NCBI GenBank assembly: GCA_001596135.1
Contig: CP014773.1
Location: forward strand, 2,232,001 to 2,296,000
Reading direction: 5' to 3'
DNA length: 64,000 nucleotides
Origin: Mucilaginibacter sp. PAMC 26640
Lineage (GTDB): Bacteria > Bacteroidota > Bacteroidia > Sphingobacteriales > Sphingobacteriaceae
Made by a program: the position numbers and the translations under genes. Below the pieces are notes generated by a model. The model made no database searches and was not told the DNA's origin. It saw nothing but the letters and a program-made list of their open reading frames with translations. Of this stretch, positions 53,941 to 62,634 are shown piece after piece (positions within the stretch are counted from its first letter, which is position 1; every line of letters starts with the position of its first letter).

Positions 53941-56331
53941 ATGAAGAGATTTTTACTGGCAGCAGTTTGCTGTTTGTTGTTTTCGGTTTCCTTTGCCCAA
54001 AACATCAAGCCGACTATCACAATTAAAGGTATCGTAACAGATTCTTTAACCAGCAAACCGTTGGATTATGCCACTATAGCTATTACCGATGCCGTAACCA
54101 ATGCCCCGGTAAAAAGCACGCTCAGTAAGGATAATGGTACTTTCGAACTCCTTAATCTCCCGGCGAAACCCTATAAATTATCATTGATCTCTGTCGGCTA
54201 TAAAACTAAAACCATCAGCCTCAAGGGTGCAATTAGTATCGATTTGGGTAAACTTCCCATCTCTCCATCTAACAACCAGCTCAAGGAAGTTTCGGTTGTG
54301 GCAGCTAAGCCACTAATGAAGCAGGAGGTAGACCGCCTGAGCTACGATGTGGCCGCCGACCCGGAAAGTAAAACACTTACGGCCCTGGATATGATGCGTA
54401 AAGTGCCCCTGCTTTCTGTAGATGGCAATGATGCCATCAAACTCCGCGGAAGCGGTAATTATAAAATTTTGCTGAACGGCAAGGAGTCGGCTATCATGTC
54501 TCGCAGCCCTTCGGATATTCTGAAAGCGATGCCCGGCACCAATATTATAAAAATAGAAGTGATCACCACCCCGCCCGCCAAATACGATGCGGAAGGCTTG
54601 GCCGGTATCATCAATATCATCACCAAAAAAAATGCCGACCAGGGTTACAACGGCTCGGTAAATACCAATTACAATACGGCTTATGGCTACAGGGCCAATT
54701 TAAACCTTACGGTAAAGCAGGGTAAATTTGGTTTAAGCGCCTTTGGCGGTACCGGTCACCGGCCGCAGCAAACTACCGGTTTTTATAACCAAACAGATTT
54801 TTTAAACCAGCCATCCAGCATTATACAAAATGGCAGCCGGTACAATGGGGGTAATAATGGTTATGCGAGTACCGAACTCAGTTTCGAAGCAGATAGCCTT
54901 AACCTGTTAACAGGATCGTTCAACTACTTCAAGAACAGTAATGCACGCGGCAGTACCCGGTTTACCCAGGAAAATGATAATGGCAACCTAAGCAACTATA
55001 CCACCACCAACGTGGCCGATGGTCAGTTTGAAGATAAAGATTTCGGTATTAATTACCAGCGTGGGTTTAAAGGGAATAAAGAACGGCTTTTAACGGCATC
55101 CTATAAGTTTAGCCAAAGCAACAGCGATATAGCAAGTATGGTGAGCCCCGGTAACGCTACTGATTACCGCCAGTTTAACAGCTCGGGCACTAAAGAGCAT
55201 ACCACCCAGCTGGATTATATTCACCCGTTAAAAGTAATTACCGTTGAAGCAGGCGGCAAGCTGATAGACCGTAACAACTTCAGCGATTTCCATACCGACC
55301 CATACAACGCTGCCAGCGGGCAGTACATCCGCAATCCTGCGCAGGACAACAACTTTGATTACAAACAGGATGTATACAGCCTGTATAATTCCTACACGGT
55401 AAAGTTAAATAAATGGACGGCCAAAGGTGGCATCCGGTATGAACGCACCAACATCAACGCCAACTTTTCATCATCAGGTACCAATCTCGATCAAAACTTT
55501 ACTAACGTGGTGCCCTCGGTATCGATTCAGCGCAGTTTAAAAAACAGTAGTATTACTTTTGGGTTTACGCAACGCATTCAGCGCCCCGGTATCAGTCAGT
55601 TAAACCCTTTTATAGATAGCACCAATAACCGGTACATAAATACCGGTAACCCGGCTTTGCGCCCGGCAGTAAACAATAATTTTGAGCTAAGCTATGGCAA
55701 CTTTGCAAAAGGATCGGTCAATATCAGTACCAGCTATTCCTTTGCCAATAACACTATTCAGCAGCTGGCGAGCGTAAACGGAACGGTTACTACGACCACC
55801 TATGCCAATGTTGGTAAAAACAAGCAACTTGGGCTGGATCTCAGCATGAATTACCCAATCACCAAAAAGTTCAATGTTAATATCAATGCAGAACTGCTGC
55901 GCGTGTGGCTGGAAGGCTTTTATAGTAGTCAGCTTTTTAAAAATAGCGGCTACCAGGGCCATGTGTTCACCAATAGCAGCTATAAGTTTGACGATGGCTA
56001 CCGTATAGGCCTCAACGTTGGTTTCGACAGCCGCTATGTACTGCTGCAGGGAACGGACAATTATTACCTGGGCTACGGTGCCAACGCCTCGAAAGAATTG
56101 TTTGGGAAAAAAGCGTCGGTATTTGTATATACTAACGGACCATTCAGCCGGTTCATCAAGCTGGACTTTTACACCCGCACAGCTGATTTTAATAATATCT
56201 CCTACAACTACCAGATCTTTAGAACATTCGGTATTGGCTTCAACTACAAGTTCGGCAAGCTCAACAGCGAGCTCAAGAAGAACAAACGTGGCATCAACAA
56301 CGACGATACCAGCAGCGGAAGCCGCAATTAG
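53941..56331 (+). CDS. TonB-dependent-receptor-like outer-membrane protein with carboxypeptidase-regulatory-like domain
   Basis: A 796-residue exported protein (signal to about VSFA-Q). A carboxypeptidase-regulatory-like beta-sandwich covers about 28-105 (ITIKGIVTDSLTSKPLDYAT), then a plug domain (about 115-235, VDGNDAIKLRGSGNYKILLNG; DAEGLAGIINIITKK), then an outer-membrane barrel of the OMP_b-brl_3 type. No SusD gene follows. The tail is Lys/Asn/Ser-rich. Substrate unknown. Confidence 0.92.
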   Translation: MKRFLLAAVCCLLFSVSFAQNIKPTITIKGIVTDSLTSKPLDYATIAITDAVTNAPVKSTLSKDNGTFELLNLPAKPYKLSLISVGYKTKTISLKGAISIDLGKLPISPSNNQLKEVSVVAAKPLMKQEVDRLSYDVAADPESKTLTALDMMRKVPLLSVDGNDAIKLRGSGNYKILLNGKESAIMSRSPSDILKAMPGTNIIKIEVITTPPAKYDAEGLAGIINIITKKNADQGYNGSVNTNYNTAYGYRANLNLTVKQGKFGLSAFGGTGHRPQQTTGFYNQTDFLNQPSSIIQNGSRYNGGNNGYASTELSFEADSLNLLTGSFNYFKNSNARGSTRFTQENDNGNLSNYTTTNVADGQFEDKDFGINYQRGFKGNKERLLTASYKFSQSNSDIASMVSPGNATDYRQFNSSGTKEHTTQLDYIHPLKVITVEAGGKLIDRNNFSDFHTDPYNAASGQYIRNPAQDNNFDYKQDVYSLYNSYTVKLNKWTAKGGIRYERTNINANFSSSGTNLDQNFTNVVPSVSIQRSLKNSSITFGFTQRIQRPGISQLNPFIDSTNNRYINTGNPALRPAVNNNFELSYGNFAKGSVNISTSYSFANNTIQQLASVNGTVTTTTYANVGKNKQLGLDLSMNYPITKKFNVNINAELLRVWLEGFYSSQLFKNSGYQGHVFTNSSYKFDDGYRIGLNVGFDSRYVLLQGTDNYYLGYGANASKELFGKKASVFVYTNGPFSRFIKLDFYTRTADFNNISYNYQIFRTFGIGFNYKFGKLNSELKKNKRGINNDDTSSGSRN

Positions 56332-56339
56332 GGTATCGT

Positions 56340-56462
56340 TAACTCACCCCGACATCGCTATCGCTTGTCAGCCCTCTCTATTTTGTAGAGAGGGGACGTG
56401 CTATTCAGGAAAAATAATGATCGCTATTCCTTTTACGTAGCAGAGCGGGGGTGGGGGTGAGT
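56340..56462. repeat. Intergenic palindromic repeat (ACTCACCCC ends)
   Basis: AACTCACCCC at the left and GGGGGTGAGT at the right flank a CCCTCTC / GAGAGGGG hairpin. It belongs with the element at 30046-30180. Confidence 0.6.
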
Positions 56463-56509
56463 AGCATCCAGGCAATGGTTTCCCCGGCCAATTTCCTACC
56501 TTTGCCATC

Positions 56510-56854
56510 ATGAAAGTATACGGCATCACCAATTGCAACACGGTTAAAAAAGCGCTCGACTGGCTTAAAGCCAATAACGTATCCTATGAATTCCACGACT
56601 TTAAAAAGCTGGGCATAAGCGCCGAAAAACTGCAGGAATGGGATGGCAAAGCGGGCTACGAAAAGTTCATGAACAAGCAGGGCCTTACCTACAAACAGCT
56701 GGATCCCGAAGTGAAAGCCGGCATCAAAACCAATGCCGATGCCCTGCACTTGCTGCAGCAAAAAACCAGTATGATCAAACGGCCAGTGATTGAAAAGGAT
56801 GGATTTTTGTTCTTTGGGTTTGACGAAGCGATTTATACTAAAGCATTATTATAA
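56510..56854 (+). CDS. ArsC/Spx-family thioredoxin-fold protein
   Basis: A 114-residue protein of the ArsC-like (YffB/Spx) superfamily. The active-site Cys is C9 in ITNCNTVKKALDWLK and the conserved Arg-Pro is in MIKRPVIEKDGFLFFGF. There is one N-terminal Cys and no CxxC, so it is not a classic Spx. It may be a glutathione- or thioredoxin-dependent reductase, or a redox regulator. No ars genes are near, so arsenate is not implied. Confidence 0.9.
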   Translation: MKVYGITNCNTVKKALDWLKANNVSYEFHDFKKLGISAEKLQEWDGKAGYEKFMNKQGLTYKQLDPEVKAGIKTNADALHLLQQKTSMIKRPVIEKDGFLFFGFDEAIYTKALL

Positions 56855-56988
56855 CAGGGAGTAGATTTTTTCGCCAAACTCTAATCGGCACTGGGGTACG
56901 GCTGTGTAATGCACCTCTTGCTTTGGCTATCCGGGGCAAAAGCTTAACATTCCTTTAGCTGAAAGCGCGTGGTTTTTAATATTGCATA

Positions 56989-57636
56989 TTACAGCGAAGT
57001 CTCAGAATAAGCCAATCCCGAATGGATCAGGTCGGCTAAAGTTACAATTCTTCGTTTAAGGTAATTATTGTTAAAATCCGTTTCGCCCTGGCGAAAAGCT
57101 AACTGCCGGAGATCCATAGCAACCTCATTAAATTCCAGGGTGTTCTCAGCCGCTGCCGCGGCATATTTAACTTTCAATGTTTTATTCCGGCAAGCCATGT
57201 AGTAGCCCGAAATGTAATCTGACAAAAGCACTTCTTCTTCCACTGGTATATCCAGTTTATACTTTTTAACAATTATACCCGTAAATTGCTGTATCATCAT
57301 ATTGATAACCGAAGTGCCCGCCGCTTCCTTGCGTGCCTTTACCGTATTAATGTTTAAGTATATATTGTTAGATTCAAAGTCAGGCGTTGCCAAAGCACTT
57401 TTATCAACTTTTACACTATCAAAGAAAAAACAACGGGCATCTACCATAAAGAAATTCGACAAAGAACGATGTTCCTGTGTAATCGATGCATTGATGGTAC
57501 TATCGGGCAATGAACTATAAAAAAATACTGTTTTATCCGGCAATGCCTGGCCAGCCGGTTTACTTGATTGTAAATCTTGCGCTTGCACCATTAAAATGGA
57601 GAAAACAGAAAGAATGATTAAAGCGAAGGTTTTCAT
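56989..57636 (-). CDS. Hypothetical exported protein
   Basis: A 215-residue protein with a clear signal peptide (MKTFALIILSVFSILMVQA-Q). The mature part is mostly helical (ASGYYMACRNKTLKVKYAA-like region, residues 150-175) with the segment NIYLNINTVKARKEAAGT near 90. No family recognised. Its start is followed upstream by a 354-bp gene-free region. Confidence 0.7.
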   Translation of the reverse strand: MKTFALIILSVFSILMVQAQDLQSSKPAGQALPDKTVFFYSSLPDSTINASITQEHRSLSNFFMVDARCFFFDSVKVDKSALATPDFESNNIYLNINTVKARKEAAGTSVINMMIQQFTGIIVKKYKLDIPVEEEVLLSDYISGYYMACRNKTLKVKYAAAAAENTLEFNEVAMDLRQLAFRQGETDFNNNYLKRRIVTLADLIHSGLAYSETSL

Positions 57637-57990
57637 TGCAATAATAATTGTTGCAATAAAGTTATGTTAGTAGCTGTTAATTAGATAGTTGATGAATTGA
57701 TTGTGCCTATATCGTGGAATACTGTCCCGGATTTGTGTACATTATGAGTGCGCGCTCCTGCGGATTCACATCTGGCACACCTGGCAGCATGCGTATTTAT
57801 TAAGATAGCCCTTCAATAGGTTTTCCGGGCGGGTACTGCTTCCGCGAATTCAGCCCGAAGTGGCTGTTATTAACGCACCGTGTGCAAAGGGGAAGCCCCT
57901 ATTGCCCATCCGCGTATAACTACCTGATTTTAAAATAACCCATTGCAATAGGGAATGCCTGGTGTAATTTAGTGCACTACACCCATCACT
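57637..57990. other. Intergenic region without gene
   Basis: A 354-bp stretch upstream of both the exported protein and the small membrane protein. There is a short palindromic segment near 57965-57980 (TAGTGCACTA). No open frame, RNA or clear repeat family is visible. Confidence 0.55.
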
Positions 57991-58254
57991 ATGAACTACA
58001 CAGAAGATCAAAAACACCATCCCGGTGCTGATCATCAGCTCACCGAAAGTTATTTAGATGGACTGCTCCACGGCCCCTGCAGCTCGAGTGTCATGGATAT
58101 AAAACTCGCGCGACTGAAGCAGCTTTTCGCCAAAAGAGAACGGCACAACGCCATGTTTGCGTTGGTGTTAAGCGTTATCCTGCTGGCCGCCCTGCTTGGC
58201 TTGGTATACTACTGGCACCAATTCCCGGGTGCGTTTACTGCGCTGGGGAAGTAA
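57991..58254 (+). CDS. Hypothetical small single-pass membrane protein
   Basis: An 87-residue protein. The N-terminal half is hydrophilic (YTEDQKHHPGADHQLTESYLD) and a single hydrophobic helix lies at about 53-74 (MFALVLSVILLAALLGLVYY). It has a GPCSSSVMDIKLARLKQLF segment before the helix, a layout used by small anti-sigma-like or regulatory membrane proteins, though I see no such signature. It is followed 12 nt later by a dispersed repeat. Confidence 0.6.
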   Translation: MNYTEDQKHHPGADHQLTESYLDGLLHGPCSSSVMDIKLARLKQLFAKRERHNAMFALVLSVILLAALLGLVYYWHQFPGAFTALGK

Positions 58255-58265
58255 GCTTATCCTAT

Positions 58266-58439
58266 GGGCAATGCCTGCGGCCCGGGCTGTGCAGGGCTGC
58301 GCTTCGCTCCGGCCCTCCGGGCTAAACCCTTACCATCCCTATTGCTAAAGCTGCAAAGGCGGCGGGCAGGGTAGCGTGATACAATAGCGTTCACCATGCC
58401 TATTGTTGTTGATCAATCTTTGATTTAAGTATTTAAACC
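58266..58439 (+). repeat. Dispersed intergenic repeat, copy A
   Basis: Copy A runs from GGGCAATGCC through GGCTGCGCTTCGCTCCGGCC and CCTTACCATCCCTATTGCT to GATCAATCTTTGAT. It matches copy B (59320-59495) along about 170 bp in the same orientation. The HTH gene lies between them. Confidence 0.85.
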
Positions 58440-58721
58440 TATACGCAGATCAAATGTAAACCCCAATGATTTCCAACTTCGTCAGCGCTTAGCTTTAATA
58501 AGTTAAGTTGGCATAAAAATGTGTAAAATTTACCCAAAATACCCACTATTTGGGTAAAAATATCTACGATAATTTAGGCTTAAATAGGTGCAATTCGGCA
58601 AATTTATTTTCTTAAAAGAAAATATTAATTAATAAGGTAACCGTAAGGGCGTTTATTCTCATTAGTTGTTAAATGTGACTTTGGCAAACAAATTGCATAT
58701 TTCAATATTCAGTTACTGTAG

Positions 58722-59102
58722 ATGGAAAATCATAAAGGGCAAATAGTAGAGTATATCGTGCGAAGAAACGGTTATAGTATAACCGATCTGGCTAACGAGT
58801 TGAAGGTTAATAGAAGGTCAATCTATAATTACTTTCAAAACCCAAATCTTAAGTTTGACGTTATCTATAAAATCGGACTGATCGTAAGGCATGATTTTTC
58901 GAAAGAATTTCCTGAGATCTTTACAGGTGAAGAATTCGAGGTTAAGAACCGGCAAGCCCAAAGTTTTGAAGCTGTTGGTAAAATGAGTGCCAATGCTGAA
59001 CAATGGAAAGACAAATACATCCGGTTATTGGAAGAATATAATGAAGCCTTGAGAGTTGATTTTTCAAAACAGATAGACGAGTTAGAATTTGCAGTTTGCT
59101 AA
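58722..59102 (+). CDS. HTH-domain protein with C-terminal coiled coil
   Basis: A 126-residue protein. An N-terminal helix-turn-helix is seen at about 18-40 (ITDLANELKVNRRSIYNYFQ), like XRE-type repressors. Residues 95-122 form a coiled coil (NAEQWKDKYIRLLEEYNEAL) suited to dimerization. Such small HTH proteins are common in mobile or phage-like settings in Bacteroidota. It is flanked by direct repeats A and B. Its target is unknown. Confidence 0.78.
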   Translation: MENHKGQIVEYIVRRNGYSITDLANELKVNRRSIYNYFQNPNLKFDVIYKIGLIVRHDFSKEFPEIFTGEEFEVKNRQAQSFEAVGKMSANAEQWKDKYIRLLEEYNEALRVDFSKQIDELEFAVC

Positions 59103-59190
59103 TTAAATTATTTCATTCGTTAAACTAATTTTAAGGAATGGTGTCTGAAAAAATAGCTGAAGAGCAGGGGTGTTCTTAAGTCAATAGTGA

Positions 59191-59220
59191 GACTCTTCGG
59201 ATCAATTCCGAAGAGTTCTT
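59191..59220 (+). terminator. Terminator after HTH gene
   Basis: Perfect 10-bp arms ACTCTTCGGA/TCCGAAGAGT enclose a 5-nt TCAAT loop and end in TCTT. It lies about 90 nt after the stop. Confidence 0.8.
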
Positions 59221-59319
59221 AGTTTATAGCCCTCCGCAACGCTCTTTCTAAAAATTTTACAGTGAAAAATCGAGTACACAATTCTACGAGCCAGGCATCA
59301 ATGGGCAGCCTTATTTTGT

Positions 59320-59495
59320 GGGCAATGCCTTCGGCCCGGGCTGTGCAGGGCTGCGCTTCGCTCCGGCCTTGCGGGCTAAAGCCTTACCATCCCTATTGCT
59401 GAAGCTGCGAAGGTTCGGGGAGGGTAGCGCGGTACAACTCAACATTTACCATGCTTATTGATTGTGATCAATCTTTTCCTGTAAGTCTTTAAATC
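59320..59495 (+). repeat. Dispersed intergenic repeat, copy B
   Basis: Matches copy A along nearly its whole length. It abuts the terminal-inverted-repeat element that starts at 59496. Confidence 0.85.
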
Positions 59496-59680
59496 CCCGC
59501 CTATCCAAGTGTCCACAGTTGGATACCAATAATTGTAAACGTCTACGCTTACCTGTTTCTTGCGTTGAGCGTATCAGCTGCATGCAGCATTGCTCAACAC
59601 CAAATAACTGTTGGAGTTACAAACGTATGCGTGGACGCTTTAAATTCTTTTGTCCAAATGCCCACACTTGGATAGGCGGG
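59496..59680. repeat. Terminal-inverted-repeat element, 185 bp
   Basis: The 17-nt ends CCCGCCTATCCAAGTGT (59496-59512) and the exact reverse complement at 59664-59680 bound a non-coding 185-bp element. Inside is a further palindromic stretch around 59570-59610. It has no coding frame, so it looks like a MITE. Related pieces are at 61314-61403 and 63022-63061. Confidence 0.8.
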
Positions 59681-59709
59681 TAAGAAATTATCCCGTTCGT
59701 GTACAAATT

Positions 59710-60447
59710 TTACCAGGGGCTTACTCCGCTTTCATCTTCTATATCATTGCTAAAAAATGTTCCAGTGGGTGCATTCTCATCTGTCAATGTATGTTTAATT
59801 ATGAAATTTGCTGCACTTTCCACTGTTCCTGGTCCGCTATGTTGGTTAAAATCAGTCGCAGTATAGCCCGGGTCAATCGCATTTACTTTAAATGGCAAAT
59901 CTTTTAATTCATATGCTAAAAGAATAGTATAAGCATTTACAAGAGCCTTTGAAGGCACATAACTTGCAAGTTTAACCTGATAATATTTCCAATTTGGGTC
60001 GCTTTGCAAATTTAACGAACCGAGTCCCGAAGTAATATTGCTTATTCTTGGATTTTCTGACTTTTTGAGTAATTCAATAAAAGTTTGCGTTACTCGAATT
60101 ATGCCAAAATAGTTGGTATCAAATACTTCTTGGATGTCGTTAATGGAAGTTGTCAAAACACTTTCGGGAAAGCCTTTGCTTATACCGGCATTGTTTATCA
60201 AAATGTCTAATTTTCCTTGTTCTTTTTCTACAATATCTTTTGCTGCTAAAATCGTATCAAGTTTGGTAACATCAATTTGAATAGCCTTGATATTCTGAAA
60301 ACCGGCGTCATGTAAATCTGCTACAACTGCTTGTCCTTTTTCAAGGTTACGTGTGCCTAAATAGACAAACAATCCTCTTTTTGAAAGTTGTTTGGCTGTC
60401 TCTAAACCAATGCTTCTGTTCGCGCCTGTAATTAGTACTGTTTTCAT
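59710..60447 (-). CDS. SDR-family oxidoreductase
   Basis: A 245-residue short-chain dehydrogenase. The Rossmann start is ITGANRSIGLETAKQL, the NNAG motif is LINNAGISKGF, and the catalytic Tyr/Lys lie in YYQVKLASYVPSKALVNAY with Ser in ISNITSGLGSL. It uses NAD(P). The coding region is AT-rich compared with the rest, suggesting transfer. It lies downstream of a Crp-type regulator, with a regulator-type palindrome between the genes. Confidence 0.93.
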   Translation of the reverse strand: MKTVLITGANRSIGLETAKQLSKRGLFVYLGTRNLEKGQAVVADLHDAGFQNIKAIQIDVTKLDTILAAKDIVEKEQGKLDILINNAGISKGFPESVLTTSINDIQEVFDTNYFGIIRVTQTFIELLKKSENPRISNITSGLGSLNLQSDPNWKYYQVKLASYVPSKALVNAYTILLAYELKDLPFKVNAIDPGYTATDFNQHSGPGTVESAANFIIKHTLTDENAPTGTFFSNDIEDESGVSPW

Positions 60448-60504
60448 TTTTTTTATTTGTTTTAAATCAATGATTCAAAAATGCACCTTATAAAAATGAA
60501 ACCA

Positions 60505-60520
60505 TTTGCCATTTGGCAAA
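60505..60520. promoter_or_regulatory. Candidate Crp/Fnr-type site upstream of SDR gene
   Basis: TTTGCCA-TT-TGGCAAA is a perfect palindrome of the TTG-N8-CAA type bound by Crp/Fnr proteins. It lies 57 nt upstream of the SDR start and just past the stop of the crp-like gene. An almost identical site is at 61131-61146. Confidence 0.7.
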
Positions 60521-60527
60521 AAGCAAT

Positions 60528-61097
60528 TTATCTTATATTTTTTCTGATTCTACTCAATGAAGATTGCGTAATGCCTAAATAGGAAGCCAAATAAGAAAGC
60601 GGAATACGGTTTGCAAGATTTGGATACTTTTCTAAAAAAGTTAAATAACTGGTTGTGGCATCTTGAGCAACAATTGAGCTGATTCGTTCAACTTTTTGTA
60701 GCAATGCCTTTGAGATAATTTTGTGCACAATTGCGTCCCAACCAACAATGGTGTTCAGCAATTCCTGCCAATCCTTTTTTGAGAATACAACAATTTTGCA
60801 ATCGGTAATAGCCTGCACATAAGCAATTGAAGGGATTTCATTTTCAAAACTCTCTAAATCCACCAAAATATTATTTTCGTCGACAAAATATTTTGTAATT
60901 TCTTCACTTTTATTATTAAAGTATGAAACTCTGGCAATGCCTTCAATGATGAAGCCGAACCTTCGGGAAACGTTTCCTGCTTCCAAGTAATATTCATCTT
61001 TCCGAAGTTCCACTTCAGTTGTTTTTTTTGAAATCAAGTCAATCTGGTGTTGGTTTAAGTTTCCAAACTGTAAGATGTAGTCGATAAATTCTTTCAT
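60528..61097 (-). CDS. Crp/Fnr-family transcriptional regulator
   Basis: A 189-residue regulator from the ATG at 61097; the frame open to 61145 would add an unlikely leader. A cyclic-nucleotide-binding-type beta-barrel covers about 10-120 (ELRKDEYYLEAGNVSRRFGF). The C-terminal HTH is IPLSYLASYLGITQSSLSRI. This is the common Bacteroidota form without the Fnr iron-sulfur cysteines. It is AT-rich. Palindromes of the Crp type are seen before it and before the SDR gene. Confidence 0.93.
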   Translation of the reverse strand: MKEFIDYILQFGNLNQHQIDLISKKTTEVELRKDEYYLEAGNVSRRFGFIIEGIARVSYFNNKSEEITKYFVDENNILVDLESFENEIPSIAYVQAITDCKIVVFSKKDWQELLNTIVGWDAIVHKIISKALLQKVERISSIVAQDATTSYLTFLEKYPNLANRIPLSYLASYLGITQSSLSRIRKNIR

Positions 61098-61130
61098 TGT
61101 CGAAAGGTAATCAATGTCGTTTTTGTGGCA

Positions 61131-61146
61131 ATTGTCATTTGGCAAA
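61131..61146. promoter_or_regulatory. Candidate Crp/Fnr-type site upstream of crp-like gene
   Basis: ATTGTCATTTGGCAAA differs from the site at 60505-60520 at two of 16 positions and keeps TTG-N8-CAA. It is 34 bp upstream of the regulator start, which suggests autoregulation. Confidence 0.65.
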
Positions 61147-61252
61147 AAAAATAGATATTTTAAGTTCCAAAGCTGTTACAGGCTAAAGCAATGACTACCA
61201 TCTTTCGTCCCCGCAGGTCTCTTTGAAAAAGGACCTTGCGGCTTCTTTCTTG

Positions 61253-61483
61253 CCGCGAGTATGCAGTGCTGGCTGTCGGTTGGCGTACTCGTGCCTAACC
61301 GCTGGCAATGTAACCGCCTATCCAAGTGCCCACACTTGGATGCCAACGTTTGTAAGCGACGCTTACAAATTATTTGTCCAAGTTTGTACAATTGATAGGC
61401 GGGGGAGATCCGTTGGTTACGCAGATGAAAGGCACGAGTACGCCCCGCTCTTCCTGGCGCTGCCTACTTGCGCCATCGTGGGG
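61253..61483. repeat. Nested inverted-repeat element, about 230 bp
   Basis: The outer arms (61253-61313 and 61404-61480) are imperfect reverse complements, for example GCGTACTCGTGCC facing GGCACGAGTACGC. Inside, 61314-61403 has ends like the TIR family (CCGCCTATCCAAGTG and GATAGGCGG). Within that are hairpins TCCAAGTG/CACTTGGA and TTTGTAAGCG-A-CGCTTACAAA. No gene fits. The 61439-61483 right end is repeated at 63061-63106. Confidence 0.75.
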
Positions 61484-61554
61484 AAATATTTAGAGTTAAG
61501 GGCCAGCTTATCGTTTTTTAGGAATTGCGAATTCCTAAAAGAAAATCAGAATAA

Positions 61555-62529
61555 TTATTTACTTATTACTTTTCCCAGTTGACTCTGGTTATCTCTAAAC
61601 AATGTCGTTGTATCTTGCCAGGTAAGATCATCGGGATAAAGTGCGCTGATGAGATATGCCCAGGTAAGTTGTTGTACAGCAAGTACTCTTTCCGGATTTT
61701 CATCCGTAGTCTCTTTAACCAGATACCCAGAGATACCGCCAAGCATATGCTCCCCACCAAATAGAACCAACAAATTGTTTGCCCCCGGACTCTCGTAAAA
61801 AGCATCAGTGAACCACTCCGGGCCCTTAACTGTAAGCGGAGATCTATCGTGGTCACCTGCCACAACTAGTGTCTGGACCTTCATTTCGGCATAACTTTGA
61901 TTTAAATGCGGAAAATGTTCCTTCGCAAACGGGCTCAAGGCCTCGCCTCCACAACCACCAACGCTTAGCAAAATACCTGCCTTAATCCGGGAATCAGTAA
62001 AGTCCTCACTTAAATTGCCATCAGTACCAATGACCCGCGTGCCCAATAAGGTTGCTGTAGTTTGGGCCCCAAAAGAATGACCTACAGCCGCTATTCGGTT
62101 TTTGTCAAGCCGTCCTTTTAGACCTGGCACTGCATCTTCAATAAGCTCCAACTGGTCGAGTGTGGTTTTTAAATCATCCACACGATATCGCCACATTACG
62201 GATTTTAAAGGATTATGAAGGTATGCTTTAATTGCTTGGCTATGGTCGTCCTGCAAGTTCAGGCTAAGTGTCCTTGAATCAAGAAAGGTGGGTTGAATCA
62301 CGACGAACCCATGAGCAGCCCAGTAATTTACAAGTGGAGCATAGGCATCCATTGATGAACCAAAACCATGCGAAAAAATAATTATTGGTAAAGCCGTGCC
62401 ACTTACTGGCGCAGACACTCGTACTCCAAGTTCATGATCCCGATTTGGAACTAAAAGTTGTACAGGACTCATAGAAACGACTGCTGATATAGAAATAACT
62501 GATTTATCTTTTGATATGTGCTTTTTCAT
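61555..62529 (-). CDS. Alpha/beta hydrolase (chlorophyllase/PAF-acetylhydrolase-like)
   Basis: A 324-residue hydrolase. The oxyanion loop is IIIFSHGFGSSMDAYAPL, the nucleophile Ser lies in AAVGHSFGAQTTATLL and an Asp in LVVAGDHDRSPL; a late His is in GGEHMLGGISG. The first 20 residues are polar with only a weak hydrophobic stretch, so location is uncertain. It is divergent from an HxlR-type regulator, which probably controls it. Confidence 0.88.
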   Translation of the reverse strand: MKKHISKDKSVISISAVVSMSPVQLLVPNRDHELGVRVSAPVSGTALPIIIFSHGFGSSMDAYAPLVNYWAAHGFVVIQPTFLDSRTLSLNLQDDHSQAIKAYLHNPLKSVMWRYRVDDLKTTLDQLELIEDAVPGLKGRLDKNRIAAVGHSFGAQTTATLLGTRVIGTDGNLSEDFTDSRIKAGILLSVGGCGGEALSPFAKEHFPHLNQSYAEMKVQTLVVAGDHDRSPLTVKGPEWFTDAFYESPGANNLLVLFGGEHMLGGISGYLVKETTDENPERVLAVQQLTWAYLISALYPDDLTWQDTTTLFRDNQSQLGKVISK

Positions 62530-62590
62530 TTGATTAAATTAGATACAGTGTGATGCGAAACTAAGGTGAATTAGATTTAGTTTTGTAATG

Positions 62591-62626
62591 AGTTTACTGA
62601 AGGAAACCAGTTTCCTTCAGTAAACT
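62591..62626. promoter_or_regulatory. Long perfect palindrome, candidate HxlR operator
   Basis: AGTTTACTGAAGGAAAC and its exact reverse complement (17-bp arms, CA between) lie 8 nt before the HxlR ATG and 62 nt before the start of the divergent hydrolase. Arm length, symmetry and location fit an operator for the encoded dimeric regulator. Confidence 0.7.
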
Positions 62627-62634
62627 GCTCCTAA

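Noticed and set aside
61253..61483. Integron attC site or large structured RNA
   Set aside because: The ends lack the GTTRRRY/RYYYAAC pattern, no integrase or cassette array is seen, and the inner ends match the TIR family instead.
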